A stretch of 64,000 nucleotides of DNA from Actinomycetes bacterium (GTDB taxonomy: Bacteria; Actinomycetota; Actinomycetes; Mycobacteriales; Mycobacteriaceae): NCBI GenBank assembly GCA_023461275.1, contig JAEYMI010000020.1:62001-126000 (forward strand), given 5' to 3'. How positions within the stretch are numbered: position 1 is the first letter of the stretch; each line of letters starts with the position of its first letter. Made by a program: the position numbers and the translations under genes. This document shows positions 9,179 through 17,339 of this stretch, piece by piece. The notes under the pieces are model-generated. The model searched no databases. It was not told the origin of the DNA and saw only the letters and a program-made list of their open reading frames with translations.

Positions 9179-10462
9179 ATGTCTGATGTGATCGTTATCG
9201 GAGGGGGCGTGGCAGGTCTTATCGCTGCTCGTGACCTTGGGGAAGCCGGCTACAGCACCGTCATCCTGGAAGCACGTGACCGGCTGGGCGGCCGACTGTG
9301 GTACGAACAGCTCGAGGACTATGACCACAAGGTGGAACTTGGTGGCACGTGGTTCCCGCGGAGTGGCAATCCGCGACTGATGGCCGAGATCGAACGGTAT
9401 GGCTTGGAAATCAAGGACAGCCCCACGCCGATGAACTTCCGCTGGTTCATCGAAAACGAGGTACGCGACACGGCGTCGCCGGTTCCGGCTGACCAGATCC
9501 CCGATCTAGAGCTCGCGTTGTACAAGATCATGCGAGACGCAGATCGGCTCACCGCTGGCGTCGCGGAGGACGAGAGCGTAGTCGATCTGGATCTGCCGGT
9601 CACCGAATGGTTGCAGCGCAACGGAATCAGCGGCTCGTCGGCCGATCTGGTACTTGCGTTTGCGGGTTTTGCGCTTGGGAACACCCCGGACCAAGTGTCG
9701 ATGCTGCATCTTCTTCGTTGGACCAACGAGTTTGGCCTGAGCCCGTGGCGGCTATTCAATGCGCCCGTCACCAAGTTCGCCAACGGCACAGTCGATTTCT
9801 ATACGACGCTAGGGAAGGCGTCGGGCGCCGAGATCGTCCTTTCCGCGCCGGTCGCCAAGGTCGAGGATGCGGGCGATGGCGTCACGGTCACCGATCGATC
9901 AGGCCGCGTGTACACGGCGCGGGCAGCGGTCGTCGCCACCCCGTCGAACCTATGGGATGACATCGAGTTCAGCCCGGGTCTCAGCGAAGGCAAGCAGGAG
10001 TACAGTTCTCGGCGGCATGCTGGGGAAGCTGTGAAGTTCTGGGCGCTGTGTAAGAACCTTCCGGAGTACGCCGGCGGAGTGGGCTTTGCGCCCCGTCTAC
10101 AGTGGCTGCAGACCGAATGGGAGCGTCCCGACGGCGCGCTCATGGTCGCCTTCGGTATGGACCGCAGCTTGATCGACATCACTGATCGCGAGAGTATCCA
10201 GCGCGCGGTTCGCGAGTACTACCCAACTGCGGAAGTTGTCCGGTGGTGGTCGCACGACTGGAATACCGATCCATGGTCGAAGGGCACCTGGACTGCTTTC
10301 CGTCCCGGGCAAATGACAGCTCTGGCAGGTGATCTCCGATCTGCTGAGGGCAACGTCTTCTTCGCGACATCTGACAACGCGGTCGCCTTCGCCGGCTGGA
10401 TCGAAGGGGCCATCGAACGAGGCGCCGACGTCGCCACGGATGTCGCCAAAAAGCTGAGCTGA
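9179..10462 (+). CDS. FAD-dependent amine oxidase
   Basis: 427 residues. It opens with the FAD-binding motif VIVIGGGVAGLIAARDL, then ILEARDRLGGRLW and VELGGTWF, the hallmarks of the monoamine/polyamine oxidase family. The C-terminus (AFAGWIEGAIERGADVA) is the usual FAD-contacting end. GAAAGGAA lies just before the ATG. It should oxidise an amine to an imine that hydrolyses to an aldehyde or ketone, releasing ammonia and hydrogen peroxide. The gene lies 51 bp after the permease, probably one operon. A secondary-alkyl amine giving a ketone would link it to the BVMOs; that is inference. Confidence 0.9.
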   Translation: MSDVIVIGGGVAGLIAARDLGEAGYSTVILEARDRLGGRLWYEQLEDYDHKVELGGTWFPRSGNPRLMAEIERYGLEIKDSPTPMNFRWFIENEVRDTASPVPADQIPDLELALYKIMRDADRLTAGVAEDESVVDLDLPVTEWLQRNGISGSSADLVLAFAGFALGNTPDQVSMLHLLRWTNEFGLSPWRLFNAPVTKFANGTVDFYTTLGKASGAEIVLSAPVAKVEDAGDGVTVTDRSGRVYTARAAVVATPSNLWDDIEFSPGLSEGKQEYSSRRHAGEAVKFWALCKNLPEYAGGVGFAPRLQWLQTEWERPDGALMVAFGMDRSLIDITDRESIQRAVREYYPTAEVVRWWSHDWNTDPWSKGTWTAFRPGQMTALAGDLRSAEGNVFFATSDNAVAFAGWIEGAIERGADVATDVAKKLS

Positions 10463-10470
10463 CGACGGTC

Positions 10471-10505
10471 GGTCTGGGTCCTCCGCGCGGGGTGGGGCCC
10501 AGACC
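10471..10505 (+). terminator. Hairpin between amine oxidase and amidohydrolase
   Basis: Arms GGTCTGGGTCC (10471-10481) and GGGCCCAGACC (10495-10505) form an 11-bp stem with one G-T type mismatch and a 13-nt loop. There is no T-run, so it may be an attenuator or an mRNA-stability hairpin rather than a full terminator. Confidence 0.5.
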
Positions 10506-10550
10506 GGCAATGACTGGCGACATCAATTGGCGGAGAGGACTTTTCATACA

Positions 10551-11879
10551 ATGTCCGGAGAAGTGACTGCGCTGCTGGGCGCGAAGGTGATCATCGGCGA
10601 CGGTACGGCCCTCGACGCTGCCGACATCGTGATCGAAGGTGAACGGATCGTGTCTGTGCGGCCGGCCGGCAACCTCGAGACCAGACGGCAGAACATGGCG
10701 AAGATCGATATGACCGGCGCGACGATCATGCCGACCATCATCAATGTGCACGGCCACGTCGGGTATCTCCGCGGCGGTTCATGCGGGGCGGAGAACTATA
10801 GTCGGGACAACGTCATCGACCATCTTCGTCGACTTGCGTACTACGGTGTGTCGGTCATTCAGTCGCTCGGAACCGATCGAGATGCCACCGAGATCCGAAT
10901 CCGCGACGCGCAGGACTCAGGCGATATCGATGTCTCTCGAATGGCGTTGTTGCGCACCGCCGGAGCTGGAATCGCCGCATCCTCCGGGCCGTGCGGTAAC
11001 GGCGGCGCCTATTTCGCCACCGATGTCATCCGTGAGATCGACGGTCCGCTCGACGCGGCGTCGGTGGTCGCCGATCTCGCGACAGAGCGACCGAACGTGA
11101 TCAAGGTGTGGATCGACGATCGCTCAGGAACGAAGAAGGTTCCGGATCTGAGAACCGTGACCTCTGTGGTGGATGAGGCCCGCAAACATGGCATTCCTGT
11201 TGTCGCGCATGTGTTCAGTGCGGAGGACGCACGCAAAGCCGTCGAAGCGGGAGCCGACGGCCTCGCTCATATGATCCGCACTGAGGTCCCCGACGACGAC
11301 CTCCTGGACGCAATTGCTTCGCGCGATATGTATGTGTGTTCGTCAATCGGGATCCAACGCAATTTCCTCGACGACCTGGACTGGCTCGACGAGGAGTGGG
11401 TGGCTGAGACTGTCGATGATGACTCGAGAGGCCAGGTCCGCTCATACTTCGAATCGATGCAACCGGATGAACGCCGCGAGATCAGTGACGTGCTGCCCAT
11501 TCTCGCGCAGCAGGCTCGCGCGCTGCATGAGCGGGGGATACCGCTGGTGCTGTCCTGTGACACCGGACTGGACGGCCAATTCTTCGGCGTCGCCGAACAT
11601 CGCGAGATCGAGGCCATGGCAAAGGCGGGGATAGCGCCTGGGGAAGTGCTCCGGGCTGCGACGTCGACGGGAGCGCGACTCCTGGGGCTCTCTGATCGCG
11701 GCACCATTGCACCGGGCAAACGTGCGGATCTCCTTGTGCTGTCGTCGGATCCGCTCGACGATGTAACCAAGACCCGCGACATAGCCGAGGTCTACCTTGG
11801 CGGCCGGCGGCTGGACCGCACTGCCATGAGCGCCGGCTGGCGAACGGTCGCGTCGTCGTCCCATGGCAGCGCAAAATGA
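10551..11879 (+). CDS. Amidohydrolase-superfamily enzyme (imidazolonepropionase-like)
   Basis: 442 residues from the ATG at 10551, with GGAGAGGA upstream; an in-frame TTG at 10527 is rejected. The metal-binding HxH is in INVHGHVG (about residue 67). VIKVWIDD, VVAHVFSAEDARKAVEAGAD-GLAH and LSCDTG give the later ligands, and the end GTIAPGKRADLLVLSSDPL is diagnostic. Members hydrolyse amide, lactam or related C-N bonds in the cytoplasm using one or two metals. Here it could open a lactam or cleave an amide intermediate. No signal peptide is visible. Confidence 0.87.
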   Translation: MSGEVTALLGAKVIIGDGTALDAADIVIEGERIVSVRPAGNLETRRQNMAKIDMTGATIMPTIINVHGHVGYLRGGSCGAENYSRDNVIDHLRRLAYYGVSVIQSLGTDRDATEIRIRDAQDSGDIDVSRMALLRTAGAGIAASSGPCGNGGAYFATDVIREIDGPLDAASVVADLATERPNVIKVWIDDRSGTKKVPDLRTVTSVVDEARKHGIPVVAHVFSAEDARKAVEAGADGLAHMIRTEVPDDDLLDAIASRDMYVCSSIGIQRNFLDDLDWLDEEWVAETVDDDSRGQVRSYFESMQPDERREISDVLPILAQQARALHERGIPLVLSCDTGLDGQFFGVAEHREIEAMAKAGIAPGEVLRAATSTGARLLGLSDRGTIAPGKRADLLVLSSDPLDDVTKTRDIAEVYLGGRRLDRTAMSAGWRTVASSSHGSAK

Positions 11880-11904
11880 GCGTCGTCGCGGGGTATGCGA
11901 GACA

Positions 11905-11922
11905 TGGCAAAAGTGTTCAAAC
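11905..11922. promoter_or_regulatory. Degenerate TGGACA-like box
   Basis: TGGCAAAAGTGTTCA, followed by AAC, resembles box 2 but has a 3-nt spacer and one changed arm base pair. It shares TGTTCAAAC exactly with box 2. It lies just upstream of the metallo-hydrolase start. This is a weak candidate only. Confidence 0.25.
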
Positions 11923-11940
11923 TTACGAAGGGACGCAGTG

Positions 11941-12924
11941 ATGGTGGCGACAACGGAGCCGGTAACGTGGCATGTGGGAGACATCTCCATCACGCGGCTC
12001 ATCGAACTCGAACAGGTATCCGACCTTGGCGAGTTCATCTCTGAGATCCCGGGTGCGACCGTCGATGCGATCACCGCGTTGCCGTGGCTCTCTGGCGATC
12101 GGTGGTTGGCTGCCGACGGTGGATATCCTTGGCGCGTCCAGTCTTTCCTCGTCGAAGTGGCCGGCCGGCGGGTGATCGTGGACACCGGGATAGGCAACGA
12201 CAAGGATCGTGCGCTCGAGGTCTATCGACTGAAAACTGACTTCCTGCAACGACTCCAGGATCTGGGTTGGTCGCCGGAATCGGTGGACGCCGTCGTGTGT
12301 ACGCATCTTCACGTCGACCACGTGGGATGGAACACCACTCTTGTCGACGGGAAGTGGGTCCCGACATTCCCGAACGCGAAATACTATTTTGTACGTGCGG
12401 AGTACGAGCATTGGCGTGACTTCTTTGCCGATCCCAAGGCCGACGAAGTGTATGCCAACGACTACATCAAAGATGAGGTGGACGCCAAGGCGGTCTATGC
12501 CGACTCCGTCGAGCCGGTGATGGCTGCAGGTTGTGTCGAATTGATCGAATCCGACGCCGAAGTCCTTCCTGGGCTGAGATTGGTGCCGAGCCCCGGGCAT
12601 ACACCAGGGCACGCTTGCGTCGTCGTCGAGTCCGATGGCTGTGCCGCGGTTATCACCGGGGACTGCCTGCATACTCCGTTCCAGATTGCGTACCCGGAGT
12701 GGAGCATTCTGCTCGACACTGATCAGCATGCTTCGGCTACCGCTCGGCAAGAGCTGGTAGAGCAATGGGCCGCTGGCCAAACTTTCATCATCGGAACGCA
12801 TTTCGGCGGTCCAGGCGCAGGCCACGTGGTTCGGATGGGCGACCGATGGGGCCTGCGACTTCTCCCGGGCGCCGAATCGGGAGGCGAGCAACGTGTTCCC
12901 TTGTCGGCCCCGGCGGCCGATTGA
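11941..12924 (+). CDS. Metallo-beta-lactamase-fold hydrolase
   Basis: 327 residues from the ATG at 11941, with AAGGGA 7 nt upstream; the longer frame to 11863 overlaps the previous gene without support. THLHVDHVGW is the HxHxDH zinc motif; PSPGHTPGH and VITGDCLH supply further ligands, and GTHFGGPG comes near the end. The layout resembles lactonase-type and aryl-hydrolase-type members. Because BVMOs turn cyclic ketones into lactones, a lactonase role is attractive but unproven. Confidence 0.87.
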   Translation: MVATTEPVTWHVGDISITRLIELEQVSDLGEFISEIPGATVDAITALPWLSGDRWLAADGGYPWRVQSFLVEVAGRRVIVDTGIGNDKDRALEVYRLKTDFLQRLQDLGWSPESVDAVVCTHLHVDHVGWNTTLVDGKWVPTFPNAKYYFVRAEYEHWRDFFADPKADEVYANDYIKDEVDAKAVYADSVEPVMAAGCVELIESDAEVLPGLRLVPSPGHTPGHACVVVESDGCAAVITGDCLHTPFQIAYPEWSILLDTDQHASATARQELVEQWAAGQTFIIGTHFGGPGAGHVVRMGDRWGLRLLPGAESGGEQRVPLSAPAAD

Positions 12925-12937
12925 TGGCATAGGGATC

Positions 12938-13300
12938 ATGCGCAGCGTCATACCGCAACAGTGGGGTGCACTCGGTGCCGCGATCCTCATTGAGGTTTGT
13001 GGCACACTGCTTCTGAAGCCTGCGGTCGACAGGCCGGCACTTCTGCTGCTCACCCTGCTTTGCTACGGCCTCGCGATCGCATTGCTGACCGTTTCATTGC
13101 GGGCTGGAATGACGATCGGCGTGGCCTACGGTATGTGGGCTGCGATTGGTGTTGTCGCCACCGCACTTCTGGCCAGCTGGCTGTTCGACGAATCCCTCAC
13201 TCCGGTAAAGGGTATCGGGTTCCTGGTCATCGCTATCGGTGTGATTCTTGTCGAATTCGGTGCGCGGCGTACGTCTTCGTCGGAGGAGGCCGACGCTTGA
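12938..13300 (+). CDS. SMR-family efflux subunit, first of a pair
   Basis: 120 residues with four hydrophobic helices. Helix 1 carries the essential membrane Glu (Glu19 in AAILIEVCGTLLLK), and YGMWAAIGVVATALLA is the family signature. The ATG at 12938 is preferred over an upstream ATG at 12893 lying inside the preceding gene, although its ribosome site is close. Small multidrug resistance proteins exchange protons for cationic or guanidinium-like compounds. It overlaps a second SMR gene, so the two probably form a heterodimer. Confidence 0.85.
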   Translation: MRSVIPQQWGALGAAILIEVCGTLLLKPAVDRPALLLLTLLCYGLAIALLTVSLRAGMTIGVAYGMWAAIGVVATALLASWLFDESLTPVKGIGFLVIAIGVILVEFGARRTSSSEEADA

Positions 13301-13617
13301 TCGAATCGATGTGGCTTCTCGGCGCCATCGCTGCAGAGGTGGCCGCAACGCTCATGCTTCGAGGTTCTGATGGCCTGCGTAACAGGGTGTTTCTGGCGCC
13401 GGTGGCTCTCGGGTATGTCGTATCGGCACTGTCATTGAGCGTTGCGATCAAGAGCGGAATGCAGGTTGGGGTCGCCTACGGCATCTGGGCGGCGTGCGGA
13501 ATCGTCAGCGTTGCGGTGCTCGCACGATTCCTCTTCCGGGACCCGCTGACGCCGATGATGATGGTGGGGATGTTCCTGATTGCCGGCGGTGTCATCCTCG
13601 TAGAGGTCGGCGGGTGA
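13297..13617 (+). CDS. SMR-family efflux subunit, second of a pair
   Basis: 106 residues from TTG at 13297, overlapping the first subunit's stop as TTGA; GGAGGAGG at 13282-13289 sits 7 nt upstream. Helix 1 has Glu14 (GAIAAEVAATLMLR) and the signature YGIWAACGIVSVAVLA follows. Paired SMR genes with such overlaps usually make obligate heterodimers, as in EbrAB and YkkCD. In this setting it may export a toxic amine or an end product. It converges on the SDR at 13646. Confidence 0.85.
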   Translation: MIESMWLLGAIAAEVAATLMLRGSDGLRNRVFLAPVALGYVVSALSLSVAIKSGMQVGVAYGIWAACGIVSVAVLARFLFRDPLTPMMMVGMFLIAGGVILVEVGG

Positions 13618-13645
13618 GGGCTGGCTGGAAGCCTGCCTCAACCTC

Positions 13646-14416
13646 TCAGCCCACCACGAAATGTCCTGCGTTGTCGCCACCGTCCACCAGGTACACGTGC
13701 CCGTTGGTGTGTCGCGCCTCGGTCGAAGTGAGGTGGGAAACGACATCAGCGATCACCTCGGGGGTAGCGAACGTGCCCATCGGATTTCGCCGTTCGGAGT
13801 CGCGAATGGCGTCGACGTCGTTGCCGTACAGGCGGGTCATCATCGGCGTACGCACCCAACCCGGCGCAACAGCGTTGCTACGGACTCCGAACTTGCCGAA
13901 GTCCATGGCCATCCCGCGCACAAGTCCGACGACTCCATGTTTGGCAGCGAGATACGGTGCCGAATCGGGATACCCGGTGACACCGCAATCCGAGCTGATC
14001 GCGACGAAATTACCCCGAGTCTCGATCAGATCGGGCACGGTGTGACGAGCGGTGAGAAATGTGCCGGTGAGAATCACTGCGACGGAACGATTCCAGTCTT
14101 CGATGGACGCGCTGACCGCAGTTCCTGTCGATTCGATACCCGCGTTCGCCACGCTTACCGAGATCGGGCCTAGGCTTTCTCGCACTCTCGCTGCGGCGGC
14201 TGCGAGGTCGTCGGACACTGAGACATCGCCGGTGATGGTGACGCTGGTAGCGCCTGCTTGAGAGATCAAGTGGGCAGTCTCTGCAAGGCCGTCCGCGTTG
14301 AGATCGAAGACGCCGACGTCATGGCCGCGTTTGGCGAGGCGCAACGCGATGGCTCGCCCGATTCCTGATCCCGCCCCGGTGATGAAGGCGCTTCCGATGT
14401 TCGGATCGTGGGTCAT
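13646..14416 (-). CDS. Short-chain dehydrogenase/reductase (SDR)
   Basis: 256 residues with TGAGSGIG, NAGIE, the catalytic Ser in SSDCG and YLAAK. AGGAG lies before the ATG. It is divergent from the HAPMO-like BVMO. Like the first SDR, it probably oxidises or reduces an alcohol/ketone in the pathway with NAD(P); carrying out the alcohol-to-ketone step that feeds the BVMO is plausible. Confidence 0.88.
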   Translation of the reverse strand: MTHDPNIGSAFITGAGSGIGRAIALRLAKRGHDVGVFDLNADGLAETAHLISQAGATSVTITGDVSVSDDLAAAAARVRESLGPISVSVANAGIESTGTAVSASIEDWNRSVAVILTGTFLTARHTVPDLIETRGNFVAISSDCGVTGYPDSAPYLAAKHGVVGLVRGMAMDFGKFGVRSNAVAPGWVRTPMMTRLYGNDVDAIRDSERRNPMGTFATPEVIADVVSHLTSTEARHTNGHVYLVDGGDNAGHFVVG

Positions 14417-14584
14417 GGACTTCTCCTGATCGTTCGGATACTGATCCAGACGGTGTGTTGGACATTTATATCAAGAGCTGTGTCGAAAGAAACTGCGTTC
14501 ACCTAGCCATGATTAGCCAAAGTAGCACGGAGTTAACACGATTACCTCGACAGCGGACCGTGCATCCGCTTACACTTTCGCCAG

Positions 14585-14598
14585 TGGACATATGTCCA
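14585..14598. promoter_or_regulatory. Candidate operator, TGGACA box 3
   Basis: TGGACATATGTCCA is a perfect 14-bp palindrome, 23 bp before the ATG of the BVMO at 14621 and inside the divergent SDR-BVMO promoter. It is the best-formed of the three boxes. A lone half-site TGGACA lies at 14459-14464 on the SDR side. Confidence 0.6.
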
Positions 14599-14620
14599 AA
14601 GTAGCGATCAACGGGAGACC

Positions 14621-16528
14621 ATGATGACCAACTCCGAGCGCGGTGAGCTCATTGCCGATCTGGCGAACCTCGACATCCATCCGGTGCTGGCTGCAGTCGC
14701 GCAGCTGACAGGTGACGAGCGATTGCTGGACGACCGGTTCATCCCGCAGAAACCCGTCGTCGCGGCCACTACCGTCGCCAACGGCGGGCTGGATGCCGAC
14801 CGGGTGGCCGAAGCACGCGAACTGGTTGTGGACGCATTGTTGACTCGGCGCACCGTTCCGCACGACGGAGGCGGCACAGACATCGGCCGGCTGGTCAACT
14901 TTCTTACGGGACTGGATGATCCGACGTTCACCGACCGACTGAAGCGCGAGATCGATGTGAGTGCGACCCACGTTCAACCGACGCATCGCGAGCGTCCACT
15001 GAAGGCGGCGGTCATCGGTGCCGGCATGTCAGGAATCGCCGCTGCCTATCGGTTGCAGCAGCAAGGACACGAGGTGGTGATCTTCGAAAGACGATCCGAC
15101 TTCGGCGGAACCTGGATGGTGAATCGGTACCCCGGCTGTCGACTCGACACGTCGAACTTCATCTACAGTTACTCTTTCGCCCAGAAGTCGGACTGGTCGA
15201 GCAAGTACTCGGAGCGTGCGGAGATCCATCAGTACTTTCGCGATGTGGCGCACGCCAACGGTCTCGACAAGAAGACGAACTTTGACACCGAAGTGGTTTC
15301 CGCTCGTTGGTCAACGGCGCGTCAACAGTGGGATGTGCAGTATCGCAACCGACGCGACGGTACCCAGAACACCGCCATCTTCGATGTGGTGATCTCTGCG
15401 GTAGGCCAGTTGAGCAAGCCGCTGATCCCTGAGGTTGCCGGTGCCGACCGCTTCGAAGGGATTCAGACTCATTCGGCGGATTGGCCCGAAGATCTTGATG
15501 TCACCGGCAAGCGTGTCGCCGTAATAGGCAGTGGTGCTTCGGGTTTCCAGATCGTGCCGGCCATCGCGGACACCGCTGAGTCCGTAGTGCTCTTCCAGCG
15601 CACGCCACCGTGGATGGTGCCCACCCCCGACTACCACGACACGCTGCCCGAATCCGTATCACGACTCTTCGCACGGATTCCCACGCTGGCGGTATGGCAC
15701 CGGTTCTGGATGTTCTGGGTCGCGGTTGAAGGTCGATACCCGCTGACCATCGTCGACCCCGATTGGAACGGTGAGGGCACGGTATCGGAGTCGAACGCGC
15801 GGTTCCGCGACCAACTGGTGGAGCACCTTCGGTCTCGTTATGCAGATCGACCCGAACTTCTCGAGCACGTCGTGCCCTCGTATGCGCCAGGTGCCAAGCG
15901 TCTACTGCGCGACAACGGAGCGTGGCCGAACGCATTGCAGAGTCCCAACGTCACTGTCGATAGCGGACCGGTAACTTCGTTGACAGAGAAGACGATTCGG
16001 TCGTCCGGCGGTGCCGAGTATGAGGTCGACGTCATCGTGTACGCGACCGGCTTCCGTGCGTCGGAGATTCTTGAAGACGTGGAAGTTGTTGGGAGTACTG
16101 GTCAAACACTGACCGAAACCTGGAACGGTGAGCCACGGGCATACCTGGGTCTGACGGTTCCGACCTTTCCCAACTTCTTTATTCTCTACGGTCCGAACAC
16201 AAATCTCGTGGTCAATGGCAGCTTGATCTTCATGATCGAGTGCGCACTCGACTATGTGATGGGCTGCCTCGATGAGATCAGCACCACTGGTCGAGCCCTG
16301 GACACGAAGCCGGAGGCGCTCTCGGAGTTCGTGAACTGGATGGAGGAGGGCAACGCACGTTCGGCGTGGGGAACTTCGACGGTGTCAAGCTGGTACAAGA
16401 ACGCCAACGGCGTGGTGACCCAGAACTGGCCGCACCCGATGACCGAGTATTGGCGAGTGACGCGGGAACTGGCACCAGACGCTCATCTGGCTGTCGCGCC
16501 GGTGGAACTGGCTGGGCACGGGAGCTGA
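14621..16528 (+). CDS. HAPMO-like Baeyer-Villiger monooxygenase with N-terminal extension
   Basis: 635 residues. About 125 residues precede the FAD motif VIGAGMSG (131-138), as in 4-hydroxyacetophenone monooxygenase, which has a similar length and N-terminal extension. The BVMO fingerprint is FEGIQTHSADWP (278-289) and the NADPH motif VIGSGASG (301-308). NGEPRAYLGLTVPTFPNFF is the usual C-terminal stretch. GGGAG precedes tandem ATGs. It should convert an (aryl) ketone to an ester with NADPH and O2. It is the second, quite different BVMO of the island, under the best TGGACA palindrome. Confidence 0.9.
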   Translation: MMTNSERGELIADLANLDIHPVLAAVAQLTGDERLLDDRFIPQKPVVAATTVANGGLDADRVAEARELVVDALLTRRTVPHDGGGTDIGRLVNFLTGLDDPTFTDRLKREIDVSATHVQPTHRERPLKAAVIGAGMSGIAAAYRLQQQGHEVVIFERRSDFGGTWMVNRYPGCRLDTSNFIYSYSFAQKSDWSSKYSERAEIHQYFRDVAHANGLDKKTNFDTEVVSARWSTARQQWDVQYRNRRDGTQNTAIFDVVISAVGQLSKPLIPEVAGADRFEGIQTHSADWPEDLDVTGKRVAVIGSGASGFQIVPAIADTAESVVLFQRTPPWMVPTPDYHDTLPESVSRLFARIPTLAVWHRFWMFWVAVEGRYPLTIVDPDWNGEGTVSESNARFRDQLVEHLRSRYADRPELLEHVVPSYAPGAKRLLRDNGAWPNALQSPNVTVDSGPVTSLTEKTIRSSGGAEYEVDVIVYATGFRASEILEDVEVVGSTGQTLTETWNGEPRAYLGLTVPTFPNFFILYGPNTNLVVNGSLIFMIECALDYVMGCLDEISTTGRALDTKPEALSEFVNWMEEGNARSAWGTSTVSSWYKNANGVVTQNWPHPMTEYWRVTRELAPDAHLAVAPVELAGHGS

Positions 16529-16532
16529 TTGT

Positions 16533-16565
16533 TGAAACCTCGACGCGTTCGCCGTTGAGGTTTCA
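16533..16565 (+). terminator. Hairpin terminator after the BVMO
   Basis: A 13-bp stem (16533-16545 with 16553-16565, one G-T pair) closes a 7-nt loop directly after the BVMO stop. No T-run follows, as is common in actinobacteria. Confidence 0.65.
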
Positions 16566-16613
16566 CGGAGCGCAAATGCCCAGCAGGGCACGCTCGCGTG
16601 AATCGCTGCAGGC

Positions 16614-16677
16614 AAAGCGCCCACCAGGGGGCGGACCGTCGACGTCACGTCACCGGCACCGCGCTGGTGGGCGCTTT
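16614..16677. terminator. Long bidirectional hairpin at the island end
   Basis: Perfect 14-nt arms, AAAGCGCCCACCAG (16614-16627) and CTGGTGGGCGCTTT (16664-16677), are separated by 36 nt; TTTT-type ends flank the stem. It sits between the convergent BVMO and DoxX-like genes and could terminate both. Confidence 0.6.
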
Positions 16678-16708
16678 TCCTTTGGGGTGTCTATCCGGGC
16701 GATGCCAT

Positions 16709-17143
16709 TCAGCTGCGCAGGCCCGCGACCTTCAGCAATTCCGGTCGACGCAGGACGAGCCCGATCCACATCGCCACACCCAGGTACACCGCGAACAGCG
16801 TGGTGCTCAGCAGGGGCGCTTCGATGCGCATGTTGGCCGTGACCGCGCCGCCCAGATAGCCGGTGAGCGCGACCGCACCGAGCACGGCGGTACGCGGAAT
16901 GGCGAAGAGTATGAGGCCGATCAGCAGCACGGCCCCCATCACGTAGGTCTGGTGATCGGGGAACCCGAGGTCGCGGGTGCCGTCGATCACCGCTTGCGGT
17001 CGCGCGAACTTGCCGGCGACGTCGAAGGCGAGGAACAGGCCGACAAGCACCGAGATCACCACGCCGACGATGGTGCTTCGGCTGCGCGTTGGTGCGGACA
17101 AGCTGTTTGTTGATGCGGTGCTGGTCTGCGGTGTGCTAGCCAT
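16709..17143 (-). CDS. DoxX-like small membrane protein
   Basis: 144 residues from the ATG at 17143, with GAGGAG 6 nt upstream; an in-frame extension to 17311 has no support. After a Ser/Thr-rich N-terminus come four hydrophobic segments (for example VVISVLVGLFLAFDVAGKF and AVLLIGLILFAIPRTAVLGA), the pattern of DoxX/DoxD-like proteins. It is an inner-membrane protein of unknown function. Its upstream region carries three copies of TGATGTGA. Confidence 0.7.
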   Translation of the reverse strand: MASTPQTSTASTNSLSAPTRSRSTIVGVVISVLVGLFLAFDVAGKFARPQAVIDGTRDLGFPDHQTYVMGAVLLIGLILFAIPRTAVLGAVALTGYLGGAVTANMRIEAPLLSTTLFAVYLGVAMWIGLVLRRPELLKVAGLRS

Positions 17144-17171
17144 GGTGTGCTCCTCGGGCCGTGATCTGGAC

Positions 17172-17210
17172 TGATGTGAACTTGGGTTGATGTGAACCGG
17201 GTTGATGTGA
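17172..17210. repeat. Three spaced TGATGTGA repeats in the doxX-like promoter
   Basis: TGATGTGA occurs at 17172-17179, 17188-17195 and 17203-17210, with 16- and 15-bp periods. The spacing is about 1.5 helical turns. They lie 29-67 bp upstream of the DoxX-like start and could bind a regulator. Confidence 0.5.
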
Positions 17211-17339
17211 TGTCGACGGAGGGGAAGACCGTCCAGGTGCCCGGAAATCATCGGCGCGACCCAGATCCTGTTACTCATCCGAGATCGCAGAGCGCCCGCC
17301 CTGTTGCCCAACCACCCTATTGTTACGCAAGTGCCTCAT

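Noticed and set aside
12997..13296. Extension of the second SMR gene upstream to 12997
   Set aside because: That part overlaps the first SMR gene out of frame; the TTG at 13297 with a strong GGAGGAGG fits the family start.
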